A stretch of 64,000 bases of DNA from an uncultured Cytophagales bacterium (lineage in GTDB: Bacteria; Bacteroidota; Bacteroidia; Cytophagales; UBA9547). The position numbers and the translations under genes are program-made. Below the pieces are notes generated by a model that was not told the origin of the DNA, did not search any database, and was given only the letters and a program-made list of their open reading frames with translations. The DNA lies in NCBI GenBank assembly GCA_945957555.1, contig CAMFLX010000003.1:56446-120445 (forward strand), written 5' to 3'. Below are positions 28,371-38,890 of the stretch, piece after piece (positions within the stretch are counted from its first letter, which is position 1; each line of letters opens with the position of its first letter).

Positions 28371-29219
28371 ATGGATCTAAGACGAATTTTACCATTTGTA
28401 TTATTATGTATGTGTTATTTAGGGTTCGCTCAAAAAAGGGGTGGCTACAACTCTAAAGACCCCTATACATTTACCCAGTTTTATATAGGCATACGGGGTG
28501 GGGGGGCGCTCACTGGCGTAAAAGTTTATGACAGATTTTCTTCATTAATTTCCATTGATTCTATTCCAGAAAATTATGATAAGAAATATGTAAATTATAA
28601 GCGTTTGACCGCATTTTCTGGCTTTGAGATTGCATTTACCTACAAAAGTCAGTTTACCATAAGTTTACAACCCAGTTACAGAAGGCAAAGTTTTGGTTAT
28701 TACTACAGCAACGGTTGGTATGACACTTCAGGAACTTATTTGAAACTTAAAAATACCGTTAATATCAAATCAGATTATATCTCATTGCCCCTGATCCTTA
28801 GGTATGATTTTACCAAAACTGCACTCCGTCCATTTATTATGGCGGGCATCTTTTACGATATCAGGAGCCAATCTTACAAAACACTCACTATACATGCAGA
28901 AGATACAGAGGCAGGTGGAAACAGTAGTTATCAAAAGGAGCAACTTGCCTCTACAGCCAATGCGATCTTTATCAGATCAGCCATTGGCTGGCTTGCTGGG
29001 GCAGGCTGTAGCTATAGATTGGGTAATATTAGGGTTATTGCTGACCTGAGCTACAGATCAGGAATGCATAACATCGTCAATCAGAAAAACCGGTACGATA
29101 ACATATTTAGCCCTACGGGCGATGTAATGGACAACTTAAAGTTGAATCAATTCCAGTTTAGCATCGGTTGTTTATTTCCAATAAAATACCTCACAAATTC
29201 ATACGAAAGCGTTGACTAA
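28371..29219 (+). CDS. outer-membrane beta-barrel (PorT-like) protein
   Basis: Signal peptide MDLRRILPFVLLCMCYLGFAQ, beta-barrel pattern FIMAGIFYDIR…AGAGCSYRLGNIRVIADLSYRSG. Confidence 0.7.
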   Translation: MDLRRILPFVLLCMCYLGFAQKRGGYNSKDPYTFTQFYIGIRGGGALTGVKVYDRFSSLISIDSIPENYDKKYVNYKRLTAFSGFEIAFTYKSQFTISLQPSYRRQSFGYYYSNGWYDTSGTYLKLKNTVNIKSDYISLPLILRYDFTKTALRPFIMAGIFYDIRSQSYKTLTIHAEDTEAGGNSSYQKEQLASTANAIFIRSAIGWLAGAGCSYRLGNIRVIADLSYRSGMHNIVNQKNRYDNIFSPTGDVMDNLKLNQFQFSIGCLFPIKYLTNSYESVD

Positions 29220-29223
29220 TATC

Positions 29224-30432
29224 ATGAAAAATACGGCTAGAATCATATCGATCATTCTGTTGGCACTTTTGATCAACAGTTGCGACATCAGTAAAAACAA
29301 AAAGGAAGGCCCTGAGTATGTATTGAAAATATACAATACCACATCTATAGCTGCAAGTTTCAAACCAAAGGATGTGGTAACATTGCCTGACGGCTCTTAC
29401 TTAGTATTGTCTACCACTCCAATTCCCAACAGCAGTTTTTCAGGAATCAGTGTGAGCAAGATTTCCAGTACTGGTGAGTTTATGGGCTCAGCAACGCTTG
29501 ATGCCAATTGGGCCTATGCAATTCCGAATTTGTTTGCGATCAACCAAAAATATTATACCATAGCCATGGATGTCACTTCTTTGAGTGCTTTGCTTATAGA
29601 AGTGGATCAAAACTTGGTTGCAAAACTTTCCAGTACTATTGATGCGATCCAGTATCCCATCAGCGCAGGTTTGGACGGAGACAATCAGTTTGTGATCCAG
29701 TCCTACAATAGGGAGGACAAGGAGACGATTGTCTCCAAGGTAAATATCTCTGGCGCGGAAACTGCCAGAAAGTCTTTTCCTATTGGTTTTGGTGATAACG
29801 ATGTAGAGGTGCCCATTCTAAGGCATTTCACTCGTGAAGATGAGAGACTACCCTTTCTTTCAGGAAGTTTAGGTGGTGGCAGATTCTACTTCAACGGCTT
29901 TTATAACTATCATTTAAGTACTGTATATTTCAGTTTTGGGTCTAGCGCTGTAAAGCCAGGTTATCTTCTCGGTTTCGAAACAGATCGAATGATCAACGGC
30001 TTTTTGCCTTTGGGGGGAGGATTTTTTGCATTGAGTAAATCAGACTATAAAAACTATGAACTTATTCCCCGTGTTCAATTGAATACCGCCGATGCACAAT
30101 TCAGTTCTAATGACGACCTTAAAGGTGGTTATAAACTTCCAGAATTAAAAGGCAATACCAGTATCAAAATTAGGCGACTTACCCTCAAAGGAAAGGACGT
30201 TGTAGTTTATATCAGCGATACCAAAGGCAAGCAGTTAGTCTTGTATTTTTATGATGCTAATTCTGGTGTTTTGCTATCAACTAAATATCTGGGGGACTCC
30301 AATCCTTTTGAAATGGGAGGAATCGTAGTAACACCTACCAATAGTTTGGTGATTATTGGTACCTGTTATGTCGGAAGTCGCTATCCTAAAATTTGTTATT
30401 TCAGTTTGACGGAAAATCAACTAACTTTGTAG
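29224..30432 (+). CDS. hypothetical lipoprotein, beta-propeller-like
   Basis: Lipobox LLINSCDISK; repeated strand motifs. Confidence 0.6.
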   Translation: MKNTARIISIILLALLINSCDISKNKKEGPEYVLKIYNTTSIAASFKPKDVVTLPDGSYLVLSTTPIPNSSFSGISVSKISSTGEFMGSATLDANWAYAIPNLFAINQKYYTIAMDVTSLSALLIEVDQNLVAKLSSTIDAIQYPISAGLDGDNQFVIQSYNREDKETIVSKVNISGAETARKSFPIGFGDNDVEVPILRHFTREDERLPFLSGSLGGGRFYFNGFYNYHLSTVYFSFGSSAVKPGYLLGFETDRMINGFLPLGGGFFALSKSDYKNYELIPRVQLNTADAQFSSNDDLKGGYKLPELKGNTSIKIRRLTLKGKDVVVYISDTKGKQLVLYFYDANSGVLLSTKYLGDSNPFEMGGIVVTPTNSLVIIGTCYVGSRYPKICYFSLTENQLTL

Positions 30433-30449
30433 CCTACTCATTTTGGTTA

Positions 30450-30956
30450 ATGAAATACTTATTTTTGACAATTATAGTCTCGGGCTTGTTTCAAAATCTT
30501 TTAGCTCAAACGGATCAAGAGATCAGCAATTATAGAATTGTGTTTCCAGAGTATGTTGCACCAAAAACAGACTCAGCAACATCTTCAATCGTTACATTAA
30601 AAGGAAAGGTCGAAAATATTGAATTTAAGCTCAATATAGATTCTGCTGTTGCGTACATAATAGACACGATAACCCGCAATAATAAAAACATCAAAAAAGC
30701 AAAAGGATACAGGATTTCGGTATACAATGGTCCTGATAAGGCCGAGATGAGGAAAGCTAAAGAATACGTGTATGCGCTATTCCCAGATGTCAATATATTA
30801 TCTGAATACAAACAACCTGACTACAAACTTAAGGTTGGCGATTATTTAACACGATTTGAGGCCTTTGAAGCATTGGGTAAGATTTCGGTTCAATATCCTA
30901 ATGCGCTTATCGTCCCAGAAATAGTTGATATTAATCCTCCAAAGAGCAATGAATAA
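30450..30956 (+). CDS. secreted SPOR-like domain protein
   Basis: KGYRISVYNGPDKAEMRKAKEYVYALFPDVNILSEYKQPDYKLKVGDYLTRFEA. Confidence 0.75.
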   Translation: MKYLFLTIIVSGLFQNLLAQTDQEISNYRIVFPEYVAPKTDSATSSIVTLKGKVENIEFKLNIDSAVAYIIDTITRNNKNIKKAKGYRISVYNGPDKAEMRKAKEYVYALFPDVNILSEYKQPDYKLKVGDYLTRFEAFEALGKISVQYPNALIVPEIVDINPPKSNE

Positions 30957-32148
30957 GGTAGCGGTAATAGGCCAGATCAAACGATTGGCTAAAGATTTTT
31001 CTCAAGATACGATAAAGGATAGACAACACATACACGCACATCCAGAGCTCTCATTCAAAGAATACAATACCTCCAAATACATACAACAAAGACTTCTGGA
31101 CTTTGGCATCAGTGATTTCCAAACCATTGCAGGTACGGGCTTGGTCGTGCTCATCAAAGGTAAAAACCCAGACAAAAAAGTAGTTGCCCTAAGGGCAGAT
31201 ATAGATGCGCTTCCTATCAAAGAACAAAACGATGTGCCCTATAAATCTACCAATGAAGGCGTTATGCATGCTTGTGGTCATGATGTTCATACATCTTCAT
31301 TGTTGGGAACCGCTAGAATATTGAATCAACTCAAAGATGAGTTCGAAGGTACGGTAAAGCTTCTTTTCCAGCCAGGAGAAGAGCTGTTGCCTGGCGGGGC
31401 GTCGCTCATGATCAAGGAGGGTGTTTTAGAAAACCCAAAACCAGCCAATATATTCGGTCAACATGTGATGACTTTCTTGCCTGTGGGTAAGGTTGGCTTC
31501 CGACCTGGCATGTATATGGCTAGCGCTGATGAAATCTATGTAACGGTTACTGGCAAAGGTGGTCATGCAGCCATGCCTGATAACAATATAGATCCCATAG
31601 TAATCGCTTCACACATCATAGTAGCTTTGCAACAAATTGTAAGTCGTGTTGCTAACCCAAAGATCCCATCGGTGCTTTCATTTGGCAAGTTCATAGCAGA
31701 AGGTGCTACGAACGTGATTCCCAATGAGGTGAAGATAGAGGGCACTTTTAGGACACTCAACGAGGAGTGGAGACAAAAAGCACATGAGAAGATGAAGAAG
31801 ATGGCGGAAGGCATGGCAGAGGCTATGGGTGCTGTTTGTGACTTCGATATCAGAAAAGGTTATCCATATCTTAAAAATGCTGAAACACTTACTCTTGATG
31901 CAAAAGCAGCTGCTATTGATTATTTGGGAGAAGAAAACGTGGTCGACCTTGATATTTGGATGGCAGCGGAGGACTTTGCCTTCTATACCCAACATATAGA
32001 TGCCTGTTTCTACAGATTGGGTGTTAGAAACGAAGACAAGGGTATTGTATCAGGCGTACATACGCCTACTTTTAATATTGATGAAAACGCGCTTGAAATT
32101 GGTTCAGGCATGATGGCTTGGCTCGCAATTCAAGAGCTAGAGAAATAA
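30949..32148 (+). CDS. M20-family amidohydrolase
   Basis: DRQHIHAHPELSFKEYNTSKYI, GVMHACGHDVHTSSLLG, LLFQPGEELLPGG, GKGGHAAMPDNNIDP. Confidence 0.95.
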   Translation: MNKVAVIGQIKRLAKDFSQDTIKDRQHIHAHPELSFKEYNTSKYIQQRLLDFGISDFQTIAGTGLVVLIKGKNPDKKVVALRADIDALPIKEQNDVPYKSTNEGVMHACGHDVHTSSLLGTARILNQLKDEFEGTVKLLFQPGEELLPGGASLMIKEGVLENPKPANIFGQHVMTFLPVGKVGFRPGMYMASADEIYVTVTGKGGHAAMPDNNIDPIVIASHIIVALQQIVSRVANPKIPSVLSFGKFIAEGATNVIPNEVKIEGTFRTLNEEWRQKAHEKMKKMAEGMAEAMGAVCDFDIRKGYPYLKNAETLTLDAKAAAIDYLGEENVVDLDIWMAAEDFAFYTQHIDACFYRLGVRNEDKGIVSGVHTPTFNIDENALEIGSGMMAWLAIQELEK

Positions 32149-32358
32149 ACACCTTATCTATTCACATTTTGCACATAAATTAGAAAAAATGTAACTTATC
32201 GTAAAGTGTTGATCATTAATCAAATCTGAAATTTTGATACTTAAAAAATCCAACAACCATACAGTCTTTGTTAAATAAAATTTCATATCAAAATAGTTAT
32301 ATTTTTTTTTGTTTTAGACTAGATATTTGTGTTTTTTGTCATAAAAAGTACAAATTGT

Positions 32359-32391
32359 CTTGCATTCTATGAAATAAATGGTTTAACTTTG
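32359..32391 (+). promoter_or_regulatory. putative promoter with ~130-nt leader
   Basis: CTTG-N21-TAACTTTG (TAnnTTTG match) upstream of the CDS at 32528. Confidence 0.35.
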
Positions 32392-32527
32392 TACTAATAT
32401 AAATCAATTCTTAATCAGTGTGTTATGTAAAGGTTAAGTAACCTTTCATAAATCGGCTTACATAAAAAGATAAAAGTCGATCTTCTTTCGAAATTTTAGA
32501 ATCATTCTAACAAAAATACATATTACA

Positions 32528-33574
32528 ATGAAATCGACATTTAAATATTCATTCCTCATTTTAGCAATTGCCAGTCATCTATTCCTTTTGGCGAGAACAA
32601 ATTCTAATGTGGATGAGAGCAATTTTCAATACGAGAAAAAATTCAAAAAAGTAATGGAGAGCCATGGCAAAGTGATTAGTCATGTAATCTATTTCAGTGA
32701 TCATGTTGGAGACTTGGATAAAAATCCCAATCAAATCTTGATCAGAAAGAGTGCTCTTGAAGATGATATAAATACTGAAATATCTAGACTAAAGAGTATT
32801 GAGAGCTCATCTGACAAAGAACTTTTGGATTCCGTCGTGATGTACTACGATACACTTAGAAAAAGTATTTCTTCGGAATATGACGTAGCAATCAACTTAA
32901 GAATGAACATGGATTATTCACATTCACATGTGCATTCATTTTTAACTTTTTTGGATGAAGCTGACCGCAATATTATGAAAGCGGAAGAATTCTTGTACAA
33001 AATGGAATTGAGGTATGCTAAGAGGCATGAGTTTTCATTACCAAAAGAAGAAGAAGAAATCAGAAAGAACATATTAAAAAATGATGCGGTAATTAAATAT
33101 CACAATAAATTGTTTCTTGAATTTTATAAGATTTACTCTGTTGAAAACGATTTTTTAAAATTGTCAGCAGTACGAAAAGATTCAACAGTAAAGATCGCAA
33201 GGAAAAATTTTGCAGATGACCTCTTTCATGCAGAAGAAACCGTACAGAAGTTGGGTACTTTTGATGGTGACGCTTCTCTTTTGAGCACTATTAAAGTATA
33301 TTTCCACTATTTAAGAAGTGAAAACTTTAAAAATATTGATTTCTATAACGAGTACATTAAAAATGTAGAAAAGAAACATACTAAAAATCATGTCGATACG
33401 CAAAAGCATGATCAAACACTTAGAGTTGCACAATCAAAACTCAATACCCCGACTTCTCAGCAGAAAAAGGATGAAGAATTTCTAAAGGGGCTCACATTGA
33501 GAGACCAAATTGTCGAAAAGGTTGAAGATGCTTCATTTAAGTTTTTATATGAACACAGTCCTTCATTTGACTAA
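32528..33574 (+). CDS. secreted helical protein of unknown function (LIC11966-like)
   Basis: Signal peptide, all-helical, 348 aa, ends VEDASFKFLYEHSP; resembles 18352..19395. Confidence 0.55.
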   Translation: MKSTFKYSFLILAIASHLFLLARTNSNVDESNFQYEKKFKKVMESHGKVISHVIYFSDHVGDLDKNPNQILIRKSALEDDINTEISRLKSIESSSDKELLDSVVMYYDTLRKSISSEYDVAINLRMNMDYSHSHVHSFLTFLDEADRNIMKAEEFLYKMELRYAKRHEFSLPKEEEEIRKNILKNDAVIKYHNKLFLEFYKIYSVENDFLKLSAVRKDSTVKIARKNFADDLFHAEETVQKLGTFDGDASLLSTIKVYFHYLRSENFKNIDFYNEYIKNVEKKHTKNHVDTQKHDQTLRVAQSKLNTPTSQQKKDEEFLKGLTLRDQIVEKVEDASFKFLYEHSPSFD

Positions 33575-33588
33575 GTAATCCAAAACCT

Positions 33589-33636
33589 CTCAAAAGAAAG
33601 GTCTTCGTGAAACTCACGAAGACCTTTTCTTTTGAG
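33589..33636. terminator. bidirectional terminator between convergent genes
   Basis: CTCAAAAGAAAGGTCTTCGTGA-aac-TCACGAAGACCTTTTCTTTTGAG, one bulge. Confidence 0.85.
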
Positions 33637-33647
33637 AATTCCTATTT

Positions 33648-34430
33648 TTATACTGTTTTGTTTTTTACCACCAACTCTGCTAAGTCATAAACTTTAACCT
33701 CGGCTTCTTTCTCTTTATTCTTGATACCGTCGCTCATCATGGTCATACAAAATGGACAGGCTACAGCAATAATATTTGATTGAGTGCCTAAGGCTTCTTC
33801 AGTACGTTCTATATTAATGTCTTTATTACCATGTTCAGGTTCTTTGAACATTTGTCCCCCACCAGCACCACAACAAAGCCCTTTAGCCCTCGAACGCTTC
33901 ATCTCAGTAAGGTCCGCATCTAGCGCTTCTATGATAAATCTGGGTGCTTCATAAATATCGTTGGCTCTACCAAGATAACAAGAATCATGGTAAGTGATTT
34001 TCTGTCCCTTAAAGGCTCCCCCAGCAACTTTAAGTTTGCCTTCAACTATGAGTTGCTGGATCAGGAGACTATGGTGGATTACCTCGTAATTTCCTCCCAG
34101 TTCTGGGTATTCGTTTTTTAATGTATTAAAGCAATGAGGACAGGCAGTTACTATTTTCTTGATTCCATAGCCATTGAGAACTTGTATGTTGCTCAAGGCC
34201 ATCATGTTGAATAAAAAATCATTGCCAGCCCTCCGAGCAGGATCTCCAGTACAAGATTCTTCAGTACCCAGTACTGCGTAGCTTAATCCAACCTCATCTA
34301 GAATCTTGGTCACGGCCACAGTTACTCTTTTATATCGGTCGTCAAAAGCTCCAGCACAACCTATCCAAAAAAGTATCTCTGGGACTTTGCCTTGAGCGGC
34401 AAGCTCTGCCATGGTGCGTACATTGCTCAT
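33648..34430 (-). CDS. (Fe-S)-binding protein with two CCG domains (heterodisulfide reductase B / LutA-like)
   Basis: IVTACPHCFNTLKNEYPELGG, ITYHDSCYLGRANDIYEAPR, GLCCGAGGGQMF. Confidence 0.9.
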   Translation of the reverse strand: MSNVRTMAELAAQGKVPEILFWIGCAGAFDDRYKRVTVAVTKILDEVGLSYAVLGTEESCTGDPARRAGNDFLFNMMALSNIQVLNGYGIKKIVTACPHCFNTLKNEYPELGGNYEVIHHSLLIQQLIVEGKLKVAGGAFKGQKITYHDSCYLGRANDIYEAPRFIIEALDADLTEMKRSRAKGLCCGAGGGQMFKEPEHGNKDINIERTEEALGTQSNIIAVACPFCMTMMSDGIKNKEKEAEVKVYDLAELVVKNKTV

Positions 34431-34555
34431 AAGATCTAATTTTTAAAAATATTCCAAAAATCTAAGCCTCAGGTAAGAAGACCAAAGTATGTATGATATA
34501 CAGTGGAAATATCCAAAAACTTACATTTAATACGTCCTTTTCTGTGAGAATGTTA

Positions 34556-34996
34556 CTAATCGCGCAATTTTTTAAAAAACTGCTTTAGGAGTTCGGAGCA
34601 TTCGGCCTCTAAAATCCCTTTTACAATTTGACATTTCGGATGTACTAATCTTTCAGAAATAAAGGTATAACCCTTTTTGGGGTCAGATGTGCCATATACG
34701 ATTTGAGGAATCTGTGACCAGCCCAAGGCTGAGGCACACATGGAGCAGGGCTCTAAGGTGACATATAATGTGCAGTCTATGAGGTATTTGCTGCCGAGAT
34801 AATTTGCCGCTGAGGTAAGTGCTATCATTTCTGCATGAGCAGTAACATCGTTGAGCAATTCAACTTGGTTGTAACCTTTGCCAATGATCTTATTGTTACA
34901 GACCACTACTGCGCCAATGGGAACCTCATTTTTTTCTAAAGCATATTTGGCTTCTTTTAAAGCCTCTTTCATGAAGTATTCGTAAGAATATTCCAT
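34556..34996 (-). CDS. tadA: nucleoside / tRNA adenosine deaminase family protein
   Basis: VTAHAEMIAL (HAE) and TLEPCSMCASAL (PCxxC). Confidence 0.85.
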   Translation of the reverse strand: MEYSYEYFMKEALKEAKYALEKNEVPIGAVVVCNNKIIGKGYNQVELLNDVTAHAEMIALTSAANYLGSKYLIDCTLYVTLEPCSMCASALGWSQIPQIVYGTSDPKKGYTFISERLVHPKCQIVKGILEAECSELLKQFFKKLRD

Positions 34997-35635
34997 TTAT
35001 TTAGTTTTGAAAGGATTTTCAGGTTGCTTGCCTTTGTTAGGATTTTTTTTGTTACTCTCCATCATTATCGGTTTGTGTTTATTGGGGATCAAATTGATCT
35101 TTGCAGTAGCCATAATTGATTGGGCAGTGAGCTGATATTTGTCTTTGTATTTCTCAGGGCAATTAAAGCTAAATTGGTATATCTCACCATTTTGCAAAGC
35201 ATATTTCTTGAAAGTATACACCTTTATGATAGGTTTAACGGTCTGATTGCTACTTTCGTCTTGTATTTCAGAGACATATTCAAACTCTACAAAATCTCTA
35301 TTTTTTACAGTGATAATCGTATCTCTAAAGAAAGTAACCTTGCTGAAATTATTGTTGATCGTGGCTTTGTACACATCATGCAACAGCTTAATGTCATTAC
35401 CCCATACTCCATTTGAAACATTATATCCAAAATCTGCAAATCTGTCTGGGCTTATGTACATGGCTATGGGTTTGCGGTATGATGGGTATTTGGTTGCTAT
35501 ATCATTGTCCGACATGATTACAAAATCTGCAGGAAGTTTAATGCTTACGTTTTTGTCAAGGTTTACTTTTACCAACTTGGTCTGAGCTGAGGTAAGCAAT
35601 AGCAATATCAACAGTGCCGAAACTTTTTTGATCAT
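34997..35635 (-). CDS. secreted hypothetical protein
   Basis: Signal peptide, directly upstream of the tadA-like gene; no family recognised. Confidence 0.55.
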   Translation of the reverse strand: MIKKVSALLILLLLTSAQTKLVKVNLDKNVSIKLPADFVIMSDNDIATKYPSYRKPIAMYISPDRFADFGYNVSNGVWGNDIKLLHDVYKATINNNFSKVTFFRDTIITVKNRDFVEFEYVSEIQDESSNQTVKPIIKVYTFKKYALQNGEIYQFSFNCPEKYKDKYQLTAQSIMATAKINLIPNKHKPIMMESNKKNPNKGKQPENPFKTK

Positions 35636-35727
35636 GAGATTTGAGAATTTATTACAAACAAAATAAAAAATGTCATTAATAACAATAACCCAATTACAAT
35701 ATACCCGTAAGAATATTTGTTACCAAC

Positions 35728-36633
35728 ATGTATAGATTTATTTTAAATATAATTTTAGCATTGTCGCTCATTGGCAATGTGATCTCGGCTAAAGAAAACA
35801 AGGATGTATCTAAAGCTTCAACAACAAACTCTTGTAAAGAGAATTTGTATGAAGTGTGTATTGATAAAAAGAATATGTCTGATGTCCAACTCTTGACTTT
35901 ATCCGAAATTAATATCTCAAAACATGAAATTAGTATTATCGAAAAAAAGGTAGAAAAGCTTTGTCAAGTGTTGAAAAGCAAGAAAGCAGAACTCTCCGAA
36001 GTAGGGTTTGTAACATTTACTTTTAACTATGTCAAAAAACAGTATTTGATTAATTATAAAGCAGATGCAGAATTTTCAGAGCTGTTTAAAACCAATACTT
36101 ATGATTGTGTGACAGGAACTGCTCTTTTTGCGTTATTATTTGAAAGGTTTGAGATCAAATACCAGATTTTGGAAAGCTATTCTCACGTATGCATAAAAGT
36201 ACAAAATGATTCGATGAATATTCTTCTTGAATCAACTCTAAAGGATGGGATCTATACAGATGGTAAGAAGATCTATGAGATGGTTCATAAGTTTCATTCT
36301 GAAAGAAGAGACTTGGTTGTAAAAGTCTTTAATGCGTCTTACAAACCTTTAAATTCAAATTATTACAGCTCAAAGATCGACCTAACTCAGCTTATTGGAA
36401 TCCTATATTTCAACAAGGCCGCTCAAAACCTTGTCGAAAAGAAATACGAACAGTCAATTTATTTCGCAAAATTCGCCAATGCTTTATACCCTTCTACAAG
36501 GACCCAAGGTTTCTTGGTTTATTCTATGGATCTTTTGCTTAAAGATGATTCGGTAGATTATAAAACTAAGGTAACCTATTATAAGAAATATAAGTATCTA
36601 ATAGGAGAATCTCTGTTGGTGTTAAAACAATAA
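35728..36633 (+). CDS. secreted transglutaminase-like (cysteine-protease fold) hypothetical protein
   Basis: TNTYDCVTGTALFALLFERFEIKYQILESYSHVCIKV: Cys then His spacing as in transglutaminase-like proteins. Confidence 0.5.
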   Translation: MYRFILNIILALSLIGNVISAKENKDVSKASTTNSCKENLYEVCIDKKNMSDVQLLTLSEINISKHEISIIEKKVEKLCQVLKSKKAELSEVGFVTFTFNYVKKQYLINYKADAEFSELFKTNTYDCVTGTALFALLFERFEIKYQILESYSHVCIKVQNDSMNILLESTLKDGIYTDGKKIYEMVHKFHSERRDLVVKVFNASYKPLNSNYYSSKIDLTQLIGILYFNKAAQNLVEKKYEQSIYFAKFANALYPSTRTQGFLVYSMDLLLKDDSVDYKTKVTYYKKYKYLIGESLLVLKQ

Positions 36634-36637
36634 ACAT

Positions 36638-38197
36638 ATGGAAACGATCATGCAACATTGGTGGTACATTGTACCATTATTTCTTATTGCGGTTGCAATA
36701 AAAGATGTTTTCTTTAACAGAAAACATACCATTAAACACAATTTCCCAGTAGTGGGTCACTTGCGTTATTTCTTGGAAAAGATAGGCCCAGAGCTTAGAC
36801 AATATATAGTTGCCAATAATAGGGAAGAGTTACCTTTTACTAGAAGTGAGCGGTCTTGGGTATATGCGTCATCCAAAAAGGAGAACAATTATCAAGGTTT
36901 TGGTACTGATCAGGATTTGAGTAGGCCTGGTCATATCTTTATCAAGCCCAGTTTGTTTCCTTATAAACTTAGTCTTGCGAATCACCCCAACAAGAAGGAC
37001 CCAACTTTTGTACCTTGTGCAAAGGTTATGGGTGAGTATAATAAAAGAAGGAAACCCTATAGGCCATATTCTGTTGTAAACATTTCTGGGATGAGTTTTG
37101 GTTCTCTGTCAGCGAAAGCTGTTGAGAGCCTTAATAAGGGGGCTGCAAAAGCTGGAGCATATCAAAACACAGGAGAGGGGGGACTTTCACCTTATCACAA
37201 CCAAGGTGCTGATATTATGTTCCATTTTGGGACAGGGTATTTTGGTGTAAGGGATAAGGAGGGTAATTTCTCTATGGAAAAATTGATAGATGTGGTGAAT
37301 CAAAACCCTAATATTAGGGCTATAGACGTTAAGCTGTCTCAAGGTGCAAAACCAGGAAAGGGCGGGGTACTACCTGCTGCAAAGATCACTAAAGAGATCG
37401 CAGATATTAGGGGTATTCCTATGGGGCAAGATGCGATCTCTCCAGCTACACACTCAGCGTTTAGTAATATTCCTGAATTGCTCGATTTCATAGAGGCTAT
37501 TGCAGATAAAACAGGGCTTCCTGTTGGTTTTAAAGCCGCTGTAGGTAAAATGGAAATGTGGGAGGAACTTGCAGATGAAATGATCAAACGCAATACAGGT
37601 CCAGATTTTATTACCATAGATGGTGGTGAAGGAGGTACAGGAGCAGCTCCGCCAGCATTTTCAGAGAGTGTTTCTTTGCCTTGGGTATATGGTTTTGCCA
37701 ATGTATATAAAGTATTTAAGGATAAAGGCTTAACTGACAGAATCGTGTTCTGTGCTTCGGGTAAGTTGGGTTTTCCTGCAAAAGCCATGATGGCTTTTGC
37801 GATGGGTGCTGATGTTATACACGTGGCAAGGGAAGCTATGATGTCTATTGGTTGTATACAAGCACAGGTTTGTCATACCAATAAATGTCCTACAGGGATT
37901 GCGACTCAAAATAAATGGTTGCAAGGAGGTATAGACATTACCTTAAAGTCAGAAAGGGCTTATAACTATATTACAACTTTAAGGAAGGAAATCCTTGAAA
38001 TTACGCATGCCTGCGGTTATGAACATCCTACACAAATGCAAATGGAGGACATAGAACTGAGTATGGGAGATAATAATTTCACTTTACCACTAAGGGATTG
38101 TTATGGTTATCAAAAGGTTCCTGTAAAATTTGAAAACATGCAGTTGCTCAAAGATTGTCCACATTTAGGAAATATTAAAAAGATAGTTGAGTCCTAA
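36638..38197 (+). CDS. FMN-binding glutamate synthase family protein
   Basis: VNISGMSFGSLSAKAVESLNKGA, VDVKLSQGAKPGKGGVLPA, ITIDGGEGGTGAAPPAFSES, CPTGIATQ. Confidence 0.93.
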   Translation: METIMQHWWYIVPLFLIAVAIKDVFFNRKHTIKHNFPVVGHLRYFLEKIGPELRQYIVANNREELPFTRSERSWVYASSKKENNYQGFGTDQDLSRPGHIFIKPSLFPYKLSLANHPNKKDPTFVPCAKVMGEYNKRRKPYRPYSVVNISGMSFGSLSAKAVESLNKGAAKAGAYQNTGEGGLSPYHNQGADIMFHFGTGYFGVRDKEGNFSMEKLIDVVNQNPNIRAIDVKLSQGAKPGKGGVLPAAKITKEIADIRGIPMGQDAISPATHSAFSNIPELLDFIEAIADKTGLPVGFKAAVGKMEMWEELADEMIKRNTGPDFITIDGGEGGTGAAPPAFSESVSLPWVYGFANVYKVFKDKGLTDRIVFCASGKLGFPAKAMMAFAMGADVIHVAREAMMSIGCIQAQVCHTNKCPTGIATQNKWLQGGIDITLKSERAYNYITTLRKEILEITHACGYEHPTQMQMEDIELSMGDNNFTLPLRDCYGYQKVPVKFENMQLLKDCPHLGNIKKIVES

Positions 38198-38246
38198 AAA
38201 TGGGTAGAATTAAAGTAATCTAGTCGAATTGGATGTTCTGGAAATT

Positions 38247-38280
38247 AAAGCACTTTCTTCTTGGAAGTGCTTTTTATTTT
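38247..38280 (+). terminator. Rho-independent terminator
   Basis: AAAGCACTTtCTTCTTGgAAGTGCTTTTT. Confidence 0.75.
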
Positions 38281-38344
38281 TAACAGTAGTATTTCTTAAA
38301 ACATTTATAGCGCTTAGGCGTAAAATCCTTAAAAATTTAAGAAT

Positions 38345-38731
38345 ATGAATACTTGGACTGAAGAAGATTTTATTACTTATCTATATCATATTGTAGCGGA
38401 TGCTGACCTTGAGACTGGTGTGAAGGAAATAGCCGTTATTAAACATAGGGCATCGACAATTATTTCTAAATATCTAAACAATCCTACATATTCTTATGAA
38501 GCATCGCTAAAAAAGATTCAGGATACAGAAGGAGTAAGTTTGATTCAAGCTGAGGAGATCGTTAAGAAACTTATTCTTAAGTTTCAACTCCCAAAAGAGG
38601 TCAAGAATGCTATTTTTGAAGATATTAATGCCATTGCCCTTGCTGATGAGCGTCTTACAGTATCAGAGCAAGAAACCATTGGTTTTATCAAAAGGACACT
38701 TTTGGCCACGGAAATGCCACTGAGTTGGTAA
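38345..38731 (+). CDS. TerB-like small helical protein
   Basis: NAIALADERLTVSEQETIGFIKRTL resembles the TerB helix-turn 'A.ADG.ls..E...i..i'. Confidence 0.5.
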   Translation: MNTWTEEDFITYLYHIVADADLETGVKEIAVIKHRASTIISKYLNNPTYSYEASLKKIQDTEGVSLIQAEEIVKKLILKFQLPKEVKNAIFEDINAIALADERLTVSEQETIGFIKRTLLATEMPLSW

Positions 38732-38890
38732 TTTTAAGCCTTCTTGACAAAAACGCTAAACCCTTAAATCTAATATTCTGAGCTACAAAAGCATCTTTGA
38801 AAATATTATGCAATAATTTTTGCAGATGAACTTGTAATATCAATTAAAATAATTTAATTTTATATTAAAATAGTACAAAAATAAGATATT

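Noticed and set aside
37339-37788. 149-aa minus-strand ORF inside the FMN-binding glutamate synthase gene
   Set aside because: Pro/Ser-rich shadow of Gly-rich conserved coding sequence.
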